Positions 36,618 through 46,207 of a stretch of 64,000 nt of DNA are shown here, piece after piece. The translations under genes were made by a program, and so were the position numbers. The DNA comes from Streptomyces sp. CB01373. GTDB lineage: Bacteria > Actinomycetota > Actinomycetes > Streptomycetales > Streptomycetaceae. Positions within the stretch are counted from its first letter, which is position 1. The number at the start of each line of letters is the position of its first letter. The stretch covers positions 1 through 64,000 of the forward strand of contig NZ_NNBK01000030.1 of NCBI RefSeq assembly GCF_002803075.1, in the 5' to 3' direction. The notes beneath the pieces were generated by a model that worked only from the letters and a program-made list of their open reading frames with translations, had not been told where the DNA came from and ran no database searches.

Positions 36618-37289
36618 ATGCTGCGCTGGTTCCGCGAGCGCGGTTGCGTGCACTGTCTGGCCCGGGACGCCGGCGTCTCGCAGGCCACCGGCTACCGCTA
36701 CCTCCACGAAGGCATCGACGTCCTCGCAGGCCAGGCCCCGGACCTGCACGAAGTCCTGGACCGCTGCCGACGCCAGGGCATGACCCACGTGGTCCTCGAC
36801 GGCACCCTGATCGAGTCAGACCGCCTCGCCGGGGTCCGCGACAACGGCAACGACCTCTGGTTCAGCCAGAAGCACAAGGCATTCGGCCGCAACGTGCAGT
36901 TCCTGGCCGCTCCGGACGGAGCGCCGCTATGGGTCTCCGACGTCGAGCCCGGCTCCACGCCCGACATCACGGCCGCCCGCATCCACGCCTTTCCCGCGCT
37001 GTACAAGGCTGCAGCCGAGGGGCTGCCCACCCTGGCCGACAAGGGCTACATCGGCGCCGGGATCGGCATCCTCGTCCCGGTCCGCCGTCCGAAGGGGCGA
37101 TCCGAACAGGCCCTGCACGCCGACACGCGGACCACCAACAGCCTGATCAGGGACATCCGAGCTCTCGGCGAACGCGCCGCAGCCGAACTCAAGCAGCGCT
37201 GGCGCACGCTGCAACACGTCACCATCAGTCCCAGCCTGATCGGCGACATCGCCCGCGCCGCCCTCGTCCTCAACGGAATCTGGAAGTGA
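36618..37289 (+). pseudogene. IS5-family (DDE_Tnp_4-type) transposase lacking its N-terminus
   Basis: A 223-codon frame begins inside the helix-turn-helix region (VLRWFRERG-like, then DAGVSQATGYRYLHEGID). It continues through the whole catalytic part: HVVLDGTLIESDR (first Asp), LPTLADKGYIGAGIG (second Asp) and SLIRDIRALGERAAAELKQRW (Glu). It ends normally (DIARAALVLNGIWK). About 50-60 residues normally preceding this are missing, so the copy is probably inactive. It lies between a hypothetical gene and the caspase gene, whose promoter must lie in the 158 nt after it. Confidence 0.7.
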
Positions 37290-37447
37290 TCACCGCTGAG
37301 AAAACGTCAGTGAGCCGGAACCCAACTCGTCCGTCACTCCAACTGTCAAACTCTCAGGTTAGGTTGGACAATGCCCGCTGTTGCCAGGCCCGATACGGAT
37401 TGCGATCTTCTCGTACTGTTCATCCGTGGGCCAGTTGGACAGAGCGG

Positions 37448-40400
37448 ATGGGGCTGCGAGTGGAGCGGCGTTTCTTCATAGGGCTGGGCAGCGGCCGGTA
37501 CTGTCACCTTCCGGACGAAGAGCAACTACGTCACGTTCCTGCTGACGTATGCCTGATGACCGAACTCTTCACGGGTTTCGGGTACCAGGCGGTGCTGCCG
37601 GGACTCGGAGAGTACGACGGGGCCGATCAGATACGGCAGAAGCTGCGTCACTGGTCGGCGGATACATCTCTGACCCGTGATGACGTGGTGGTCGTGTATT
37701 TCGCGGGGCACGGGCTCGTGCAGGACCGCGACCGGCACTATCTTCTGTGCTGGGACTCCCAGGAGGATGATCCGGCCACCACTGCCCTCGCCACCGAGGA
37801 TCTAGTGCGGATCCTGTGCCGAGGAGACCTGCGCCACCTCCTTCTCATCCTGGACACGTGTGCGGCCGCTGCGGGAAGCGCGGAGGCGGCCGAGGTCGCC
37901 CTGCAGTCCATCGCCTACCGATACGGGGGCACCGGAACGTCCAGCGGACTGTGGTTCCTCGCCTCCGCCCGGCGAAAGGACATCGCCGAAGACGGCGCCT
38001 TCGCGACCGCCCTGCGCGCGTCCGTAGAGATCACGACCGGTCGTACGGGGCAGCGGCAGCAGTACCTGGACCTCACCGAACTCGTCAAAGCGATCAACGA
38101 GTACTTGGACGTCGACGGGCGTGGCCAACGCGCCGAACTCGCCAGCGGCCTGGTGACCGGCTTGGCGCCCTTCCTGCCCAACCCCGGCTTCCGCGAAGAG
38201 TTGCCGCCCGTCGGTACCGACCTAGAAGTGCAGCGCCGCGTGGCCGCCCGGGATCTGACCGAGCACTTCGGCCCCCGCTCGCGTGGGGTGGAGTTCGAGT
38301 CCGAGCAGGGGCTCTACTTCAGCGGACGGGTGCGGGTGCTGACCGAACTAGTGGAATGGCTCATAGCCGAGGACGGTGACGGCAAAGGCCGGGTTATCAC
38401 AGGAAGCCCCGGGTGCGGCAAATCCGCGGTGCTGGGCAGAATCGTCGCCCTATCGGACGCCCAGTACCGTGCGCGGTTCGACCTGACGGGTGTTGATCCT
38501 GCCACCGTGATCCCCGAAGGCTGCGTGACGGCCGCCGTGCATGCGCGTCACAAGCGACTGGAGGAGGTCGTCGAACGGATCGCAGCCTCTCTCGGTGTCG
38601 AAGTGGACGGCACGGCGACTCTGCTCCAGGAACTCACCCGCCGGGGCCGCCAGGGAGCACCGGTTGTTATCGTCGTCGACGCCGTCGACGAGGCGGGGTC
38701 AGACACCGCGGCCGATGCCGGCGGGCACGGCGAGCCACGCCGCATTACCCGTGAACTGCTGCGACCGATGTCGGAGATCCACGGTGTCCGCCTGGTGGTG
38801 GGCACCCGCCGTGAACTGGTGACGCCCCTGGGACCCACATTCACGTGCATCGATCTAGACCTGCCCGAGTACTGCGCCGATGAGGCGGACGTCACCGGAT
38901 ATGTCGCCAAGGTGCTGCTGGCGACGGAGGAACCGGAGGTTCGCACCCCTTACCGGGATTCCCCTCAGCTCGCCGAAATCGTGGCCAGGGGTGTGGCGGC
39001 CCGAGCGGACGGTGTCTATCTCTACGCCAGGACCACGGCCCGCACGCTGAGATCCGACTGCTCCGTCGTGGACGTCTCCCATCCGGGCTGGGAGAGGGCC
39101 CTGCCCAGCGAGGTGGGTGAGGCGTTTGATGATTATCTGGCCCGGTTCGGACCGGACGAGCCGCGTGTGCGCCGCATGCTGCTCCCACTCGCCTTTTCCG
39201 AGGGCAAGGGCCTTCCCCGGGGGCATGTGTGGACCACGCTCAGCTCCGTGTTCTCCGGCACTCAGTGCACGGAACAGGATGTCTCCTGGCTCCTGGACGT
39301 CGCCGGGGCCTATGTCGCAGAGGTCGTCGACGACGACCAGCGCTCGGTCTACCGGCTCTACCACAAAGCACTGGCGGAACATCTGCGCGCCACCACCGGC
39401 CAACCGGCTGCCGAGATCCAAAAAACCATCGTCGACGCCCTCGCGGCTGTCGTTCCCGCCATGCCCGGCAACGATCGACCCGACTGGTTCGCCGCGCCCC
39501 CGTACGTTCGCCGACACCTGGCCACTCACGCCGACGCGGCAGACACCCTCATCGAACTGATCGAGGACCCGGGGTTCCTGTTGGCCAGTGAACCACTCGC
39601 CTTGTTGCGGGCACTCGCCTCGATCGAGGGTGAACGCGCCAGGCGCGTGCGGACCACGTACGAGCAGGTAGCGCATCGCCTAACGGCAGACCGACCGCTC
39701 GGTGGCCGGGCGGCCGATCTGCAACTCTCGGCGCGGCGCTGCGAGGCCGACGAACTCGCGGAACGCATCGGACGGCTGGGGGTGGAACTTCCGTGGACCG
39801 CGCGCTGGGCCTGGTGGTCGGCGAGCGGTGCGCACCGGCTACTCAGTGGGCACACCAAGGGGGTCACCTGCGTGGCCGTCGGTGATCTCGACGGGAGACC
39901 CATCGCGGTGACCGGCGGTCAGGACAGTACGGCGCGGATCTGGGACCTAACAACCCAACAGCAGATCGGCGAGCCGTTACCGGTTGGCATCGCCGTCAGT
40001 GCGATCGCCATCGGAGACATGGAGGACTACACGGTCGCTCTTACCGGCGGCGTCGACGGTACGGTGCGGATCTGGGACCTGTCGGCCGGTCAGGAGTACG
40101 GGCTGCCGCTGCGGGGGCACACCAACCGAATCGAGGCGATGCGGATCGGTGCCCTGGACGGCCGGCCTGTCGTTCTCACGGCCAGTCAGGACGGCACCGC
40201 GCGGATCTGGGATCTGGTCGCCAGAAAGCAGCTCGGCTGCGATCTTGCCGCACACAAGCGCACTGTTCTGGACGCGGCTCTGGGCGATCTCGACGGGCAT
40301 CCGGTCGCGGTCACCGGCGGCGAGGACAAGGCGGTCTACATCTGGGACCTGAGTGACCTGTCGACCGGTGGCGACGCTCGCATCGACGGCAGCCCTTTGA

Positions 40401-42700
40401 TCGGCCCGGCAGAAGCGGTTACAGCGGTGTGTCTGGGCCGGTTGGACGGCCGTACGGTCGCGCTGGTCGGCGACAAGTCCGGCATGCTCAGCCTGTGGGA
40501 TGTAGCCGAACGCCGCCAGATGGGCGAACAGGTGACAGCTCATCGCTATCTGACGCAAAGCGGTGTGGCCTCGGCCGTGATCGGTGATTTCCACGGCCGC
40601 TCCGTGGCCCTGACCGCAGGTGTACGTGACGCCCGGCTATGGGATTTGCGGACGCTCCGTCAACTCGGGCCGCCACTACGCGGGCACGTAAATGACATCA
40701 CCGCGGCCGCCCTCACCGACAGGAGGGACACGTCGCTGGCAGTAACGGTCAGCGACGACCGCACCGCACGCATCTGGGACCTGTCGAGCGATCAGCCGGT
40801 TGACGGCCACTCCGGCCAGGTGCTCTCGGTCTTTTCCTGTGACGTACGCAGACGTCCACTGGCGGTCACCGGCGGGGACGACGGCACCGCCCGGCTATGG
40901 GACCTGCGGACCCGTCAGCAGGCCGGCCCGCCCATGGAGGGACATCGCGGCCAGGTGCGCGCCGTAGCCATGGGTGACGTCGACGGGCGTCTGGTGGCTG
41001 TCACAGGAGGTGCCGACAGCACTGTACGACTCTGGGACCCAATGCTGGGGGAATCCCTCGGCATGCCGCTGACGGGCCACACCAACGTCGTACAGTGCGT
41101 GGCCCTTGGCGTGCTGGCCAACGAGCCGGTCGTGGTCAGCGGGGGTGAGGATGGCACGGTAAGGATCTGGTCTGTACGGGCCGGGGCACTCATGGCTCCC
41201 CCGCTGTCCGGCCACATCGGCGCCGTACGCCACCTGACGGTCCGCTCAACCGCCCAGCACCTGGAGATCACCATCGCCACCTCGCTCCACCACGCCTACG
41301 TGTGGCAGGTGAACGGCGCGGGACCGCATCGGCCGAGCGGACCGACCGCACACTTCAACATCGAAGACTTGACTCCGAACGCGAGGGCAGTCGGTGTGGC
41401 CTTCCACAACGACCGTCCGGTCGTCCTCTCGACCCGCGAGGGAAACGGTCTATATGTGCACGACATCGCAACACGTGTCGCTGTCAGTGGCCCTCTGCTC
41501 GGTCACACGGCCCGCATCATGGCGGGGAACCTGGCACGCATCGGCACGCACACCCTGGTGGCGTCCGTTGCCTTCGACGACACGGCGCGTGTCTGGGACC
41601 TGGAGGCCGGTACCGCCCTGGGACCACCGCTGGACGGCATGGTCAGGCTAAGCGGTAGGGAGGACTGCCCGGCCCCAGCACTGGGGCGGGTGGACGGATG
41701 CCCGACTGCGATCACCGCCTACTCGAGTGAGGTGCGAGCGTGGGACCTGACCGCCATGCAGCCGATCGGCGAGCCGCTCTGCGGTGTGGATCACTCCCTG
41801 ATCTCGGTGAATGTCGTCCCCTCCCCCGAAGGCGGCAAGACCGTTGTCACCGGAAGCAACGACGGAACGGTTCGGTTCCATGAGCTGGGCAACGGATCGC
41901 AGACAGCCGCTCACATCGCGTCGGCCGTAAGCACGGCGTTCAACGTGGCCAGCGCCCATGTGGATGGCGAAACCGTCGTCGTCCGCAGCAGCTGGACGCA
42001 GGCGGAGGCGTGGGCTCTGGAACCCCGGCGGAGGCTGGGGCGACGGTCCGGCTCTTCCTGGCGGGCGTGCTTGTATGCCCTGGACGGCAGGCCCCTCGTA
42101 GTGTCCGCTGACAACGACCATGTACTGCACGCCTGGGATCTGCGCACTCAGTCGCCGGTGTGTCCGCCGATGACCGGTCACACCGCCCAGGTGTGGGGCT
42201 TGCGAGCAGGCCGGGTCGGACACGTCGATCTCGCCGCCAGTGCCTCGGGTGACGGAACCGTCCGGCTGTGGGACCTGCGCACGGGTGAGCGGCTGTCGGA
42301 ACCGATCGGCGGCCACGGCAGAGGAGCGTACAGCGTGGACTTCGCGTACCTGGGCCGCCATGTCGTAGTGGCGGGCGCCGGCGATGGACGTCTGCACTTC
42401 TGGGATCCGACGGATGGGACCGACGTCGGCGTCGAGTTGGAGCCGTTCCCGTCCGCAGTCCGTGCCCTTCGAGTGGCGGACATCAACGGAGCGCCGGCGC
42501 TGATTGCAGCCGACAGCTACGGTGTCGTGCGGGTGTGGGACATGAAGTCCGCCACTTGGTCGGCGGAACTCGACATTGGCAGCGGAGTCGCGGATGTCGC
42601 GGTGGGAGGCAACCGACTCTGCGTTGCCACCTACATGGGAGCCGTCGTGCTCGGCATCCATCTGACAGGACCCGACAGGAAACAGGGGAACGCATCGTGA
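37448..42700 (+). CDS. caspase (C14)-NACHT NTPase-WD40 STAND protein
   Basis: This is a ~1,750-residue protein. The frame is open further 5' but there overlaps the transposase. ATG 37448 begins protein-like sequence; GTG 37460 is an alternative. Residues 1-240 form a caspase-like protease: VVYFAGHGL (H88) and LILDTCAA (C138), the His/Cys dyad. A NACHT/STAND NTPase follows, with Walker A GSPGCGKSA at about 319 and Walker B VVIVVDAVDE. From ~790 to the end are about 14 WD40 repeats, each ending IWDL, LWDL or similar. Such proteins act as ligand-gated switches: WD40 sensing, NTP-driven assembly, protease activation. It overlaps the hydrolase gene by 4 nt, so both are made together. Confidence 0.88.
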   Translation: MGLRVERRFFIGLGSGRYCHLPDEEQLRHVPADVCLMTELFTGFGYQAVLPGLGEYDGADQIRQKLRHWSADTSLTRDDVVVVYFAGHGLVQDRDRHYLLCWDSQEDDPATTALATEDLVRILCRGDLRHLLLILDTCAAAAGSAEAAEVALQSIAYRYGGTGTSSGLWFLASARRKDIAEDGAFATALRASVEITTGRTGQRQQYLDLTELVKAINEYLDVDGRGQRAELASGLVTGLAPFLPNPGFREELPPVGTDLEVQRRVAARDLTEHFGPRSRGVEFESEQGLYFSGRVRVLTELVEWLIAEDGDGKGRVITGSPGCGKSAVLGRIVALSDAQYRARFDLTGVDPATVIPEGCVTAAVHARHKRLEEVVERIAASLGVEVDGTATLLQELTRRGRQGAPVVIVVDAVDEAGSDTAADAGGHGEPRRITRELLRPMSEIHGVRLVVGTRRELVTPLGPTFTCIDLDLPEYCADEADVTGYVAKVLLATEEPEVRTPYRDSPQLAEIVARGVAARADGVYLYARTTARTLRSDCSVVDVSHPGWERALPSEVGEAFDDYLARFGPDEPRVRRMLLPLAFSEGKGLPRGHVWTTLSSVFSGTQCTEQDVSWLLDVAGAYVAEVVDDDQRSVYRLYHKALAEHLRATTGQPAAEIQKTIVDALAAVVPAMPGNDRPDWFAAPPYVRRHLATHADAADTLIELIEDPGFLLASEPLALLRALASIEGERARRVRTTYEQVAHRLTADRPLGGRAADLQLSARRCEADELAERIGRLGVELPWTARWAWWSASGAHRLLSGHTKGVTCVAVGDLDGRPIAVTGGQDSTARIWDLTTQQQIGEPLPVGIAVSAIAIGDMEDYTVALTGGVDGTVRIWDLSAGQEYGLPLRGHTNRIEAMRIGALDGRPVVLTASQDGTARIWDLVARKQLGCDLAAHKRTVLDAALGDLDGHPVAVTGGEDKAVYIWDLSDLSTGGDARIDGSPLIGPAEAVTAVCLGRLDGRTVALVGDKSGMLSLWDVAERRQMGEQVTAHRYLTQSGVASAVIGDFHGRSVALTAGVRDARLWDLRTLRQLGPPLRGHVNDITAAALTDRRDTSLAVTVSDDRTARIWDLSSDQPVDGHSGQVLSVFSCDVRRRPLAVTGGDDGTARLWDLRTRQQAGPPMEGHRGQVRAVAMGDVDGRLVAVTGGADSTVRLWDPMLGESLGMPLTGHTNVVQCVALGVLANEPVVVSGGEDGTVRIWSVRAGALMAPPLSGHIGAVRHLTVRSTAQHLEITIATSLHHAYVWQVNGAGPHRPSGPTAHFNIEDLTPNARAVGVAFHNDRPVVLSTREGNGLYVHDIATRVAVSGPLLGHTARIMAGNLARIGTHTLVASVAFDDTARVWDLEAGTALGPPLDGMVRLSGREDCPAPALGRVDGCPTAITAYSSEVRAWDLTAMQPIGEPLCGVDHSLISVNVVPSPEGGKTVVTGSNDGTVRFHELGNGSQTAAHIASAVSTAFNVASAHVDGETVVVRSSWTQAEAWALEPRRRLGRRSGSSWRACLYALDGRPLVVSADNDHVLHAWDLRTQSPVCPPMTGHTAQVWGLRAGRVGHVDLAASASGDGTVRLWDLRTGERLSEPIGGHGRGAYSVDFAYLGRHVVVAGAGDGRLHFWDPTDGTDVGVELEPFPSAVRALRVADINGAPALIAADSYGVVRVWDMKSATWSAELDIGSGVADVAVGGNRLCVATYMGAVVLGIHLTGPDRKQGNAS

Positions 42701-43563
42701 CTCGTGTCGTCCTCGTCCATGGCATAGCCCAGCAATTCAAAGGCAGCCAGACGCTGCTCGCAGACTGGTACCCCGCACTCTGTGATGGCGTCACCCTGGC
42801 CGGTGGGCTGGGGCCCGGCCCGGACGAGGTGGCCATGGCGTTCTACGGCGACATGTTCCGCTCTGCCGGTCATCGAGGGCTCGGCATTCCCGAACTCGAC
42901 GCCGCTGACGTCGAGGAGGGCCTGGAGCGTGAACTGCTTTTCCAGTGGTGGGAAACATCGGCTCGCCTGGAGAGCCGGGTGCCAGGGCCGGAGACCGCCG
43001 CGCGCATGCGTACGCCGGACACCGTGCAGCGGGCGCTCAACGCACTGAGTCACTCGGCCTTCTTCGCTGGACTGAGCGAGCGGCTGATGATCTACAGCCT
43101 GCGACAGGTACGCCGCTACTTCACCGAGCCGGAGCTGCGTGCACGGATCCGGGACCGCTTCGCCGCCGCCGTGACCGAGAGCACGGAAGTGATCGTGGCC
43201 CATTCGCTTGGCACTGTCGTGGCCTACGAGACGCTGTGCGCGCACCCGGACTGGCCCGACCTCAAACTCGTCACCCTCGGCTCCCCGCTCGCGATACCGC
43301 GGCTGATCTTCGACCGCTTGTTGCCGAAGCCCACGCACGGGCACGGACGGTGGCCGGCTCCCGTAAGCCGTTGGACCAACGTCGCGGACCGAGGGGATGT
43401 CGTAGCTCTCGCCAAAGAACTGGCCCCGCACTTCGGAGGCCGTGTATCCGACGTCCAGGTTCACAACGGCGCCAAGGCACATGACGTCCGGCCCTACCTC
43501 ACCGCTGCGGAGACAGGGCAGGCGATCAATGACGGGCTGAACAGAGCCGCCGACCGACCCTGA
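42697..43563 (+). CDS. alpha/beta hydrolase (lipase-like) coupled to the caspase-NACHT gene
   Basis: This encodes 288 residues from GTG 42697, overlapping the previous TGA (GTGA) with AGGGGAACG ahead. The N-terminus VVLVHGIAQQF is the oxyanion-hole strand of alpha/beta hydrolases. VIVAHSLGTVVAYE carries the nucleophile elbow GxSxG (as HSLGT). LVTLGSPLAIP resembles lipase family 3/DUF676-type enzymes, and the late D (ADRGDVV) and H (GAKAHDVR) could complete the triad. Its coupling with a STAND protease suggests it is the effector, or a protease target, in one conflict module acting on membrane lipid. That role is inferred. Confidence 0.8.
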   Translation: MTRVVLVHGIAQQFKGSQTLLADWYPALCDGVTLAGGLGPGPDEVAMAFYGDMFRSAGHRGLGIPELDAADVEEGLERELLFQWWETSARLESRVPGPETAARMRTPDTVQRALNALSHSAFFAGLSERLMIYSLRQVRRYFTEPELRARIRDRFAAAVTESTEVIVAHSLGTVVAYETLCAHPDWPDLKLVTLGSPLAIPRLIFDRLLPKPTHGHGRWPAPVSRWTNVADRGDVVALAKELAPHFGGRVSDVQVHNGAKAHDVRPYLTAAETGQAINDGLNRAADRP

Positions 43564-43617
43564 CAATCTGCACGACGCGGTGGGCGGCGAGTTCACTCTC
43601 ACCTTGGACGGCTAGCC

Positions 43618-43834
43618 ATGTCCACCATCACGACGGCGCTGCTCATCAGCGATGTCGCACAGGCCAAAGTGGACGCCCGGCGCGCCCTGGACCTCGTTGG
43701 GTTCCTGACTGCCCGGCAGGATCTCTGCCATAGTCGCCGCCACGGACAACCTCGTGCCGGTGGCTGGCGCCGGGACGGCCCAGGTCGGCTGGGCCATCGC
43801 ACTGGCGGGAGGAGACGACCTCAAGCCCGCCTAA
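43618..43834 (+). pseudogene. frameshifted small protein
   Basis: ATG 43618 opens STITTALLISDVAQAKVDARRALDL, a sensible helix, to about 43715. There the protein-like sequence moves to another frame (ISAIVAATDNLVPVAGAG, then TAQVGWAIALAGGDDL) and stops at TAA near 43834. Joined, a protein of about 70 residues would result. No family is known. The break may be a real indel or a sequencing error. Confidence 0.35.
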
Positions 43835-43931
43835 CCCCTCAGGGTGAGGGGCGAGTTGTCGTAGTCAGGCCAGCCTCCCTGGGCACGTATGCTGCGACTA
43901 CGGCCATCGAGCGAAGGGAAAATGACAGGTC

Positions 43932-44648
43932 ATGGGGCGTCAGCAATGGTGGCTCAAAAGTGGTTTGGCGGCCGTGGCCGCGCTGGCGTTGGCCGCGTGC
44001 TCACCTACCGAACAAGGGCCGGCACCCGAGGCGACAGACAATAAACCGTCCGCGCCCGCCGACATTCCAGGCGGTGAGGCCGCCGAGTCCGGCACACTGC
44101 CGGGCCTACCGACCGCGGAACAAGCCCGGACGGAGCTGGCGGGGCTGAAGGTGACGCCGCACGGCTCGATGAGCGGCTACAGCCGCGCGAAGTTCCCCCA
44201 CTGGGCTCAGCAGGGTGAAAGGTGTGACACCCGGGAGACGGTGCTGGAGCGGGACGGTACGGGGGTGCAGCGCGACGAGGAGTGCCGGGCGGTGTCCGGG
44301 CGCTGGACGAGCGCGTACGACGACAAGACGTTCACTAATGCCTCCGACCTCGACATCGACCACATGGTGCCGCTGGCGAACGCGTGGCGCTCCGGTGCCA
44401 GCGAGTGGACGCAGGAGAAGCGGAAGGCGTTCGCGAACGACCTGACGCACCCGCAGCTGCTGGCCGTCTCCGCGGCGTCGAACCGGTCCAAGGGCGACCA
44501 GGGCCCGGACGAGTGGCAGCCGCCGTCCAAGCCCTACTGGTGTACCTATGCCCGGGCGTGGGTGTCGGTGAAGGCGACGTATGAGCTGTCGGTGACCGAG
44601 GCCGAGAAGAACACGCTCACCGACATGCTGGGCACCTGTCCCTCATGA
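43932..44648 (+). CDS. secreted HNH endonuclease lipoprotein
   Basis: This encodes 238 residues from ATG 43932. A signal peptide ends in the lipobox LALAAC (Cys 23), so the protein is probably lipid-anchored outside the cell. A low-complexity Pro/Glu linker follows. The catalytic HNH region begins at SDLDIDHMVPLANAW (D141, D143, H144) and ends with LLAVSAASNRSKGDQGP (N184), the layout of GmrSD C-terminal/DUF1524-type nucleases. Two Cys pairs (ERCDTRE, DEECRAV) fit an extracytoplasmic protein. The stop overlaps the start of the next gene (ATGA). Likely roles are nutrient DNA cleavage or attack on competitors; the sequence cannot decide. Confidence 0.85.
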   Translation: MGRQQWWLKSGLAAVAALALAACSPTEQGPAPEATDNKPSAPADIPGGEAAESGTLPGLPTAEQARTELAGLKVTPHGSMSGYSRAKFPHWAQQGERCDTRETVLERDGTGVQRDEECRAVSGRWTSAYDDKTFTNASDLDIDHMVPLANAWRSGASEWTQEKRKAFANDLTHPQLLAVSAASNRSKGDQGPDEWQPPSKPYWCTYARAWVSVKATYELSVTEAEKNTLTDMLGTCPS

Positions 44649-44929
44649 GCGACCACGACCCACAGCAGGAACGGCTCGTCGACGAGGTGAAAGCCGGGCC
44701 CGGTGGCGCGATGACCGACGAGGTCGGCGTCATCACCGGCGACCTCACCATCGCCACCAGCCTCCTGCCCGACGGGCGCGCCGGCATCGCGATCCAGTAC
44801 ACGGAAGCCGACGAGTGGTACACCCTCACCGGCAGCCCCGCCTTGGTGCCGCCGGAAGGCATGGCCGCACTCCATGAGCAGGTACTGGAACGGGTCCGTC
44901 GCGGCGGCGGAGCCGAAGCACCCCGCTGA
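44645..44929 (+). CDS. small protein coupled to the HNH nuclease
   Basis: This encodes 94 residues from ATG 44645, overlapping the nuclease stop by 4 nt. Acidic and beta-like segments (TDEVGVITGDLTIATS, AGIAIQYTEADEWYTLTG) are followed by a C-terminal helix (MAALHEQVLERVRRGG). It has no signal peptide, so it should be cytoplasmic. A broken paralogue lies at 62735-62975 on the other strand without a nuclease. An immunity or regulatory role for the nuclease is possible, but the orphan copy argues it can also work alone. Confidence 0.65.
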   Translation: MSDHDPQQERLVDEVKAGPGGAMTDEVGVITGDLTIATSLLPDGRAGIAIQYTEADEWYTLTGSPALVPPEGMAALHEQVLERVRRGGGAEAPR

Positions 44930-45293
44930 TCCCGCACAACCGTCGTCCCTGAAGGCACAACCGGCGTCTTCAGCTTGCTAGCCCACGACCACGATCACGC
45001 GAGGGCAAGCTGCCGCTTGCGCAGGCCTTCAGTAGGGCTCCCGGTCCGTGCTGGCTGCTGAAACATGGCGCCGGGGGTGCGGCCGGTCGGGCGTATCGCG
45101 TGCGGGAGGCCGTAGCCGGTGCTCACTCGGCCGATGCACAGCAAGGGGCGAAGCCGAAGGCTGGGGTTTAGCGTTCGGGTAGTGCCTTGCGCTGACAGGA
45201 CGCATGGCCGGGGCGGCCCCGCACTCCGCGCACTGGACAGGGGCCGCCCTGTAAGTTCAGCGCACGCGCTTCCTCAGCCTGAGGAGGTCGGCT
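44930..45293. other. spacer with no clear gene
   Basis: No protein-like frame or strong hairpin is seen. The right end (about 45275-45293) carries GAGGAGGTCGGCT, a strong ribosome-binding site for the following ORF. Confidence 0.4.
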
Positions 45294-45713
45294 GTGTCCA
45301 TCACGGACGATCTCGGCCGGCGCATGCCGATCCGCCAGGCGCCTCCTCGGCCTCCGCCGCCTGAGGCCACTGAGCATCCGCCTCACGCGGCAGCAAGAGG
45401 CTCTCGTGAGGAGGTTGCGAGACTTCGCAAGGCTCTCGAAATCGCACAGAGTGAGAACCTCGACCAGCGTAGGCGCCTGGCCCACTACGAGGCCGGCTTA
45501 GGCCACAGCGGAGGCGGCGGGGAAGGTGCAAGCAGCTTTTCGCCGGAGCCAGACACCCCATTCAGTGCGGTGCCGGTGCCGGGTCCAGGGCGTTGCCGAC
45601 GGTGCAGCAGCTCTCTCCGGGCATCTGCTGGATCCGGGGCGGCGCCCACACCTTGGTGGCGCCGGGGCTCAGGTGCGCGGCTTGCGGTTTCTCGGCGGCG
45701 CGCAGCGCGATGA
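45294..45713 (+). CDS. hypothetical protein with a coiled-coil start, possibly degenerate
   Basis: This encodes 139 codons from GTG 45294 behind GAGGAGG at ideal spacing. Residues ~35-70 (REEVARLRKALEIAQSE, then LDQRRRLAHYEAGL) form a charged coiled coil. The later half is Ser/Pro/Arg-rich and resembles non-coding translation. A genuine gene may therefore end in a frameshift near 45510-45560. No function is recognised. Confidence 0.35.
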   Translation: MSITDDLGRRMPIRQAPPRPPPPEATEHPPHAAARGSREEVARLRKALEIAQSENLDQRRRLAHYEAGLGHSGGGGEGASSFSPEPDTPFSAVPVPGPGRCRRCSSSLRASAGSGAAPTPWWRRGSGARLAVSRRRAAR

Positions 45714-46207
45714 GGGTCTTGCGGGTACCGCATGCACGGACGATGTGTCCGCGGGTGCGGGGGGGGCGTTTCGGCTCGGCCGGGTGGGCCAGTCGGCGGA
45801 TCAGGCCCGGCCCACGCATTCGGTCCGCCGACCTGAGCTGCTCCACGGTGGGCGCTGCTGAAGATCGGCAGCGTTGCAGAGCAACGCTCTGGCAACAGGC
45901 CAGCTATCAAGCTCTTGACCAGCCAGGAGTGACCCGTGAACGGCGACAACGCCTACGCAACAGGCAGTCTGTACTGCCCCGCTTTCGGATCGTGGACTGC
46001 AACACCTCTGTCTTCGTTCATCCTGGTTTCTCCATCCGCAATCGGCCGGATGGGAAACAAGTCCTGTCGCACAGCGGCGGGTTGGATGAATGGAGAGCAC
46101 GGTGGACCGTCCTCTGCTGTCACTGAGGTCAGCCCTGGTATTTCTGCTCGCCAGCGCCCTCCAGCCGCCAAACACCGTTGGCGCCAGCACGGTCGAGGAG
46201 GAGAGCA
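45714..46207. other. spacer upstream of the XRE regulator, possible gene debris
   Basis: Frames here are short or lack motifs. A plus-strand piece near 45590-45700 (LSPGICWIRGG, LRCAACGFSAA) looks like part of a Cys-rich finger protein, out of frame with the previous ORF. The final 60 nt should hold the regulator's promoter and GAGGAGGAG ribosome-binding site. Confidence 0.3.

Noticed and set aside
36581..37447. N-terminal extension of the caspase-NACHT frame
   Set aside because: The open frame overlaps the transposase in another frame and is Arg/Pro-rich; protein-like sequence begins at about 37448.
45562..45846. Minus-strand piece resembling a Walker A (RACGTRKTLIALRAAE)
   Set aside because: The key Gly of GKT is replaced by Arg, no other helicase motif follows, and the plus strand is equally protein-like; too weak to call.
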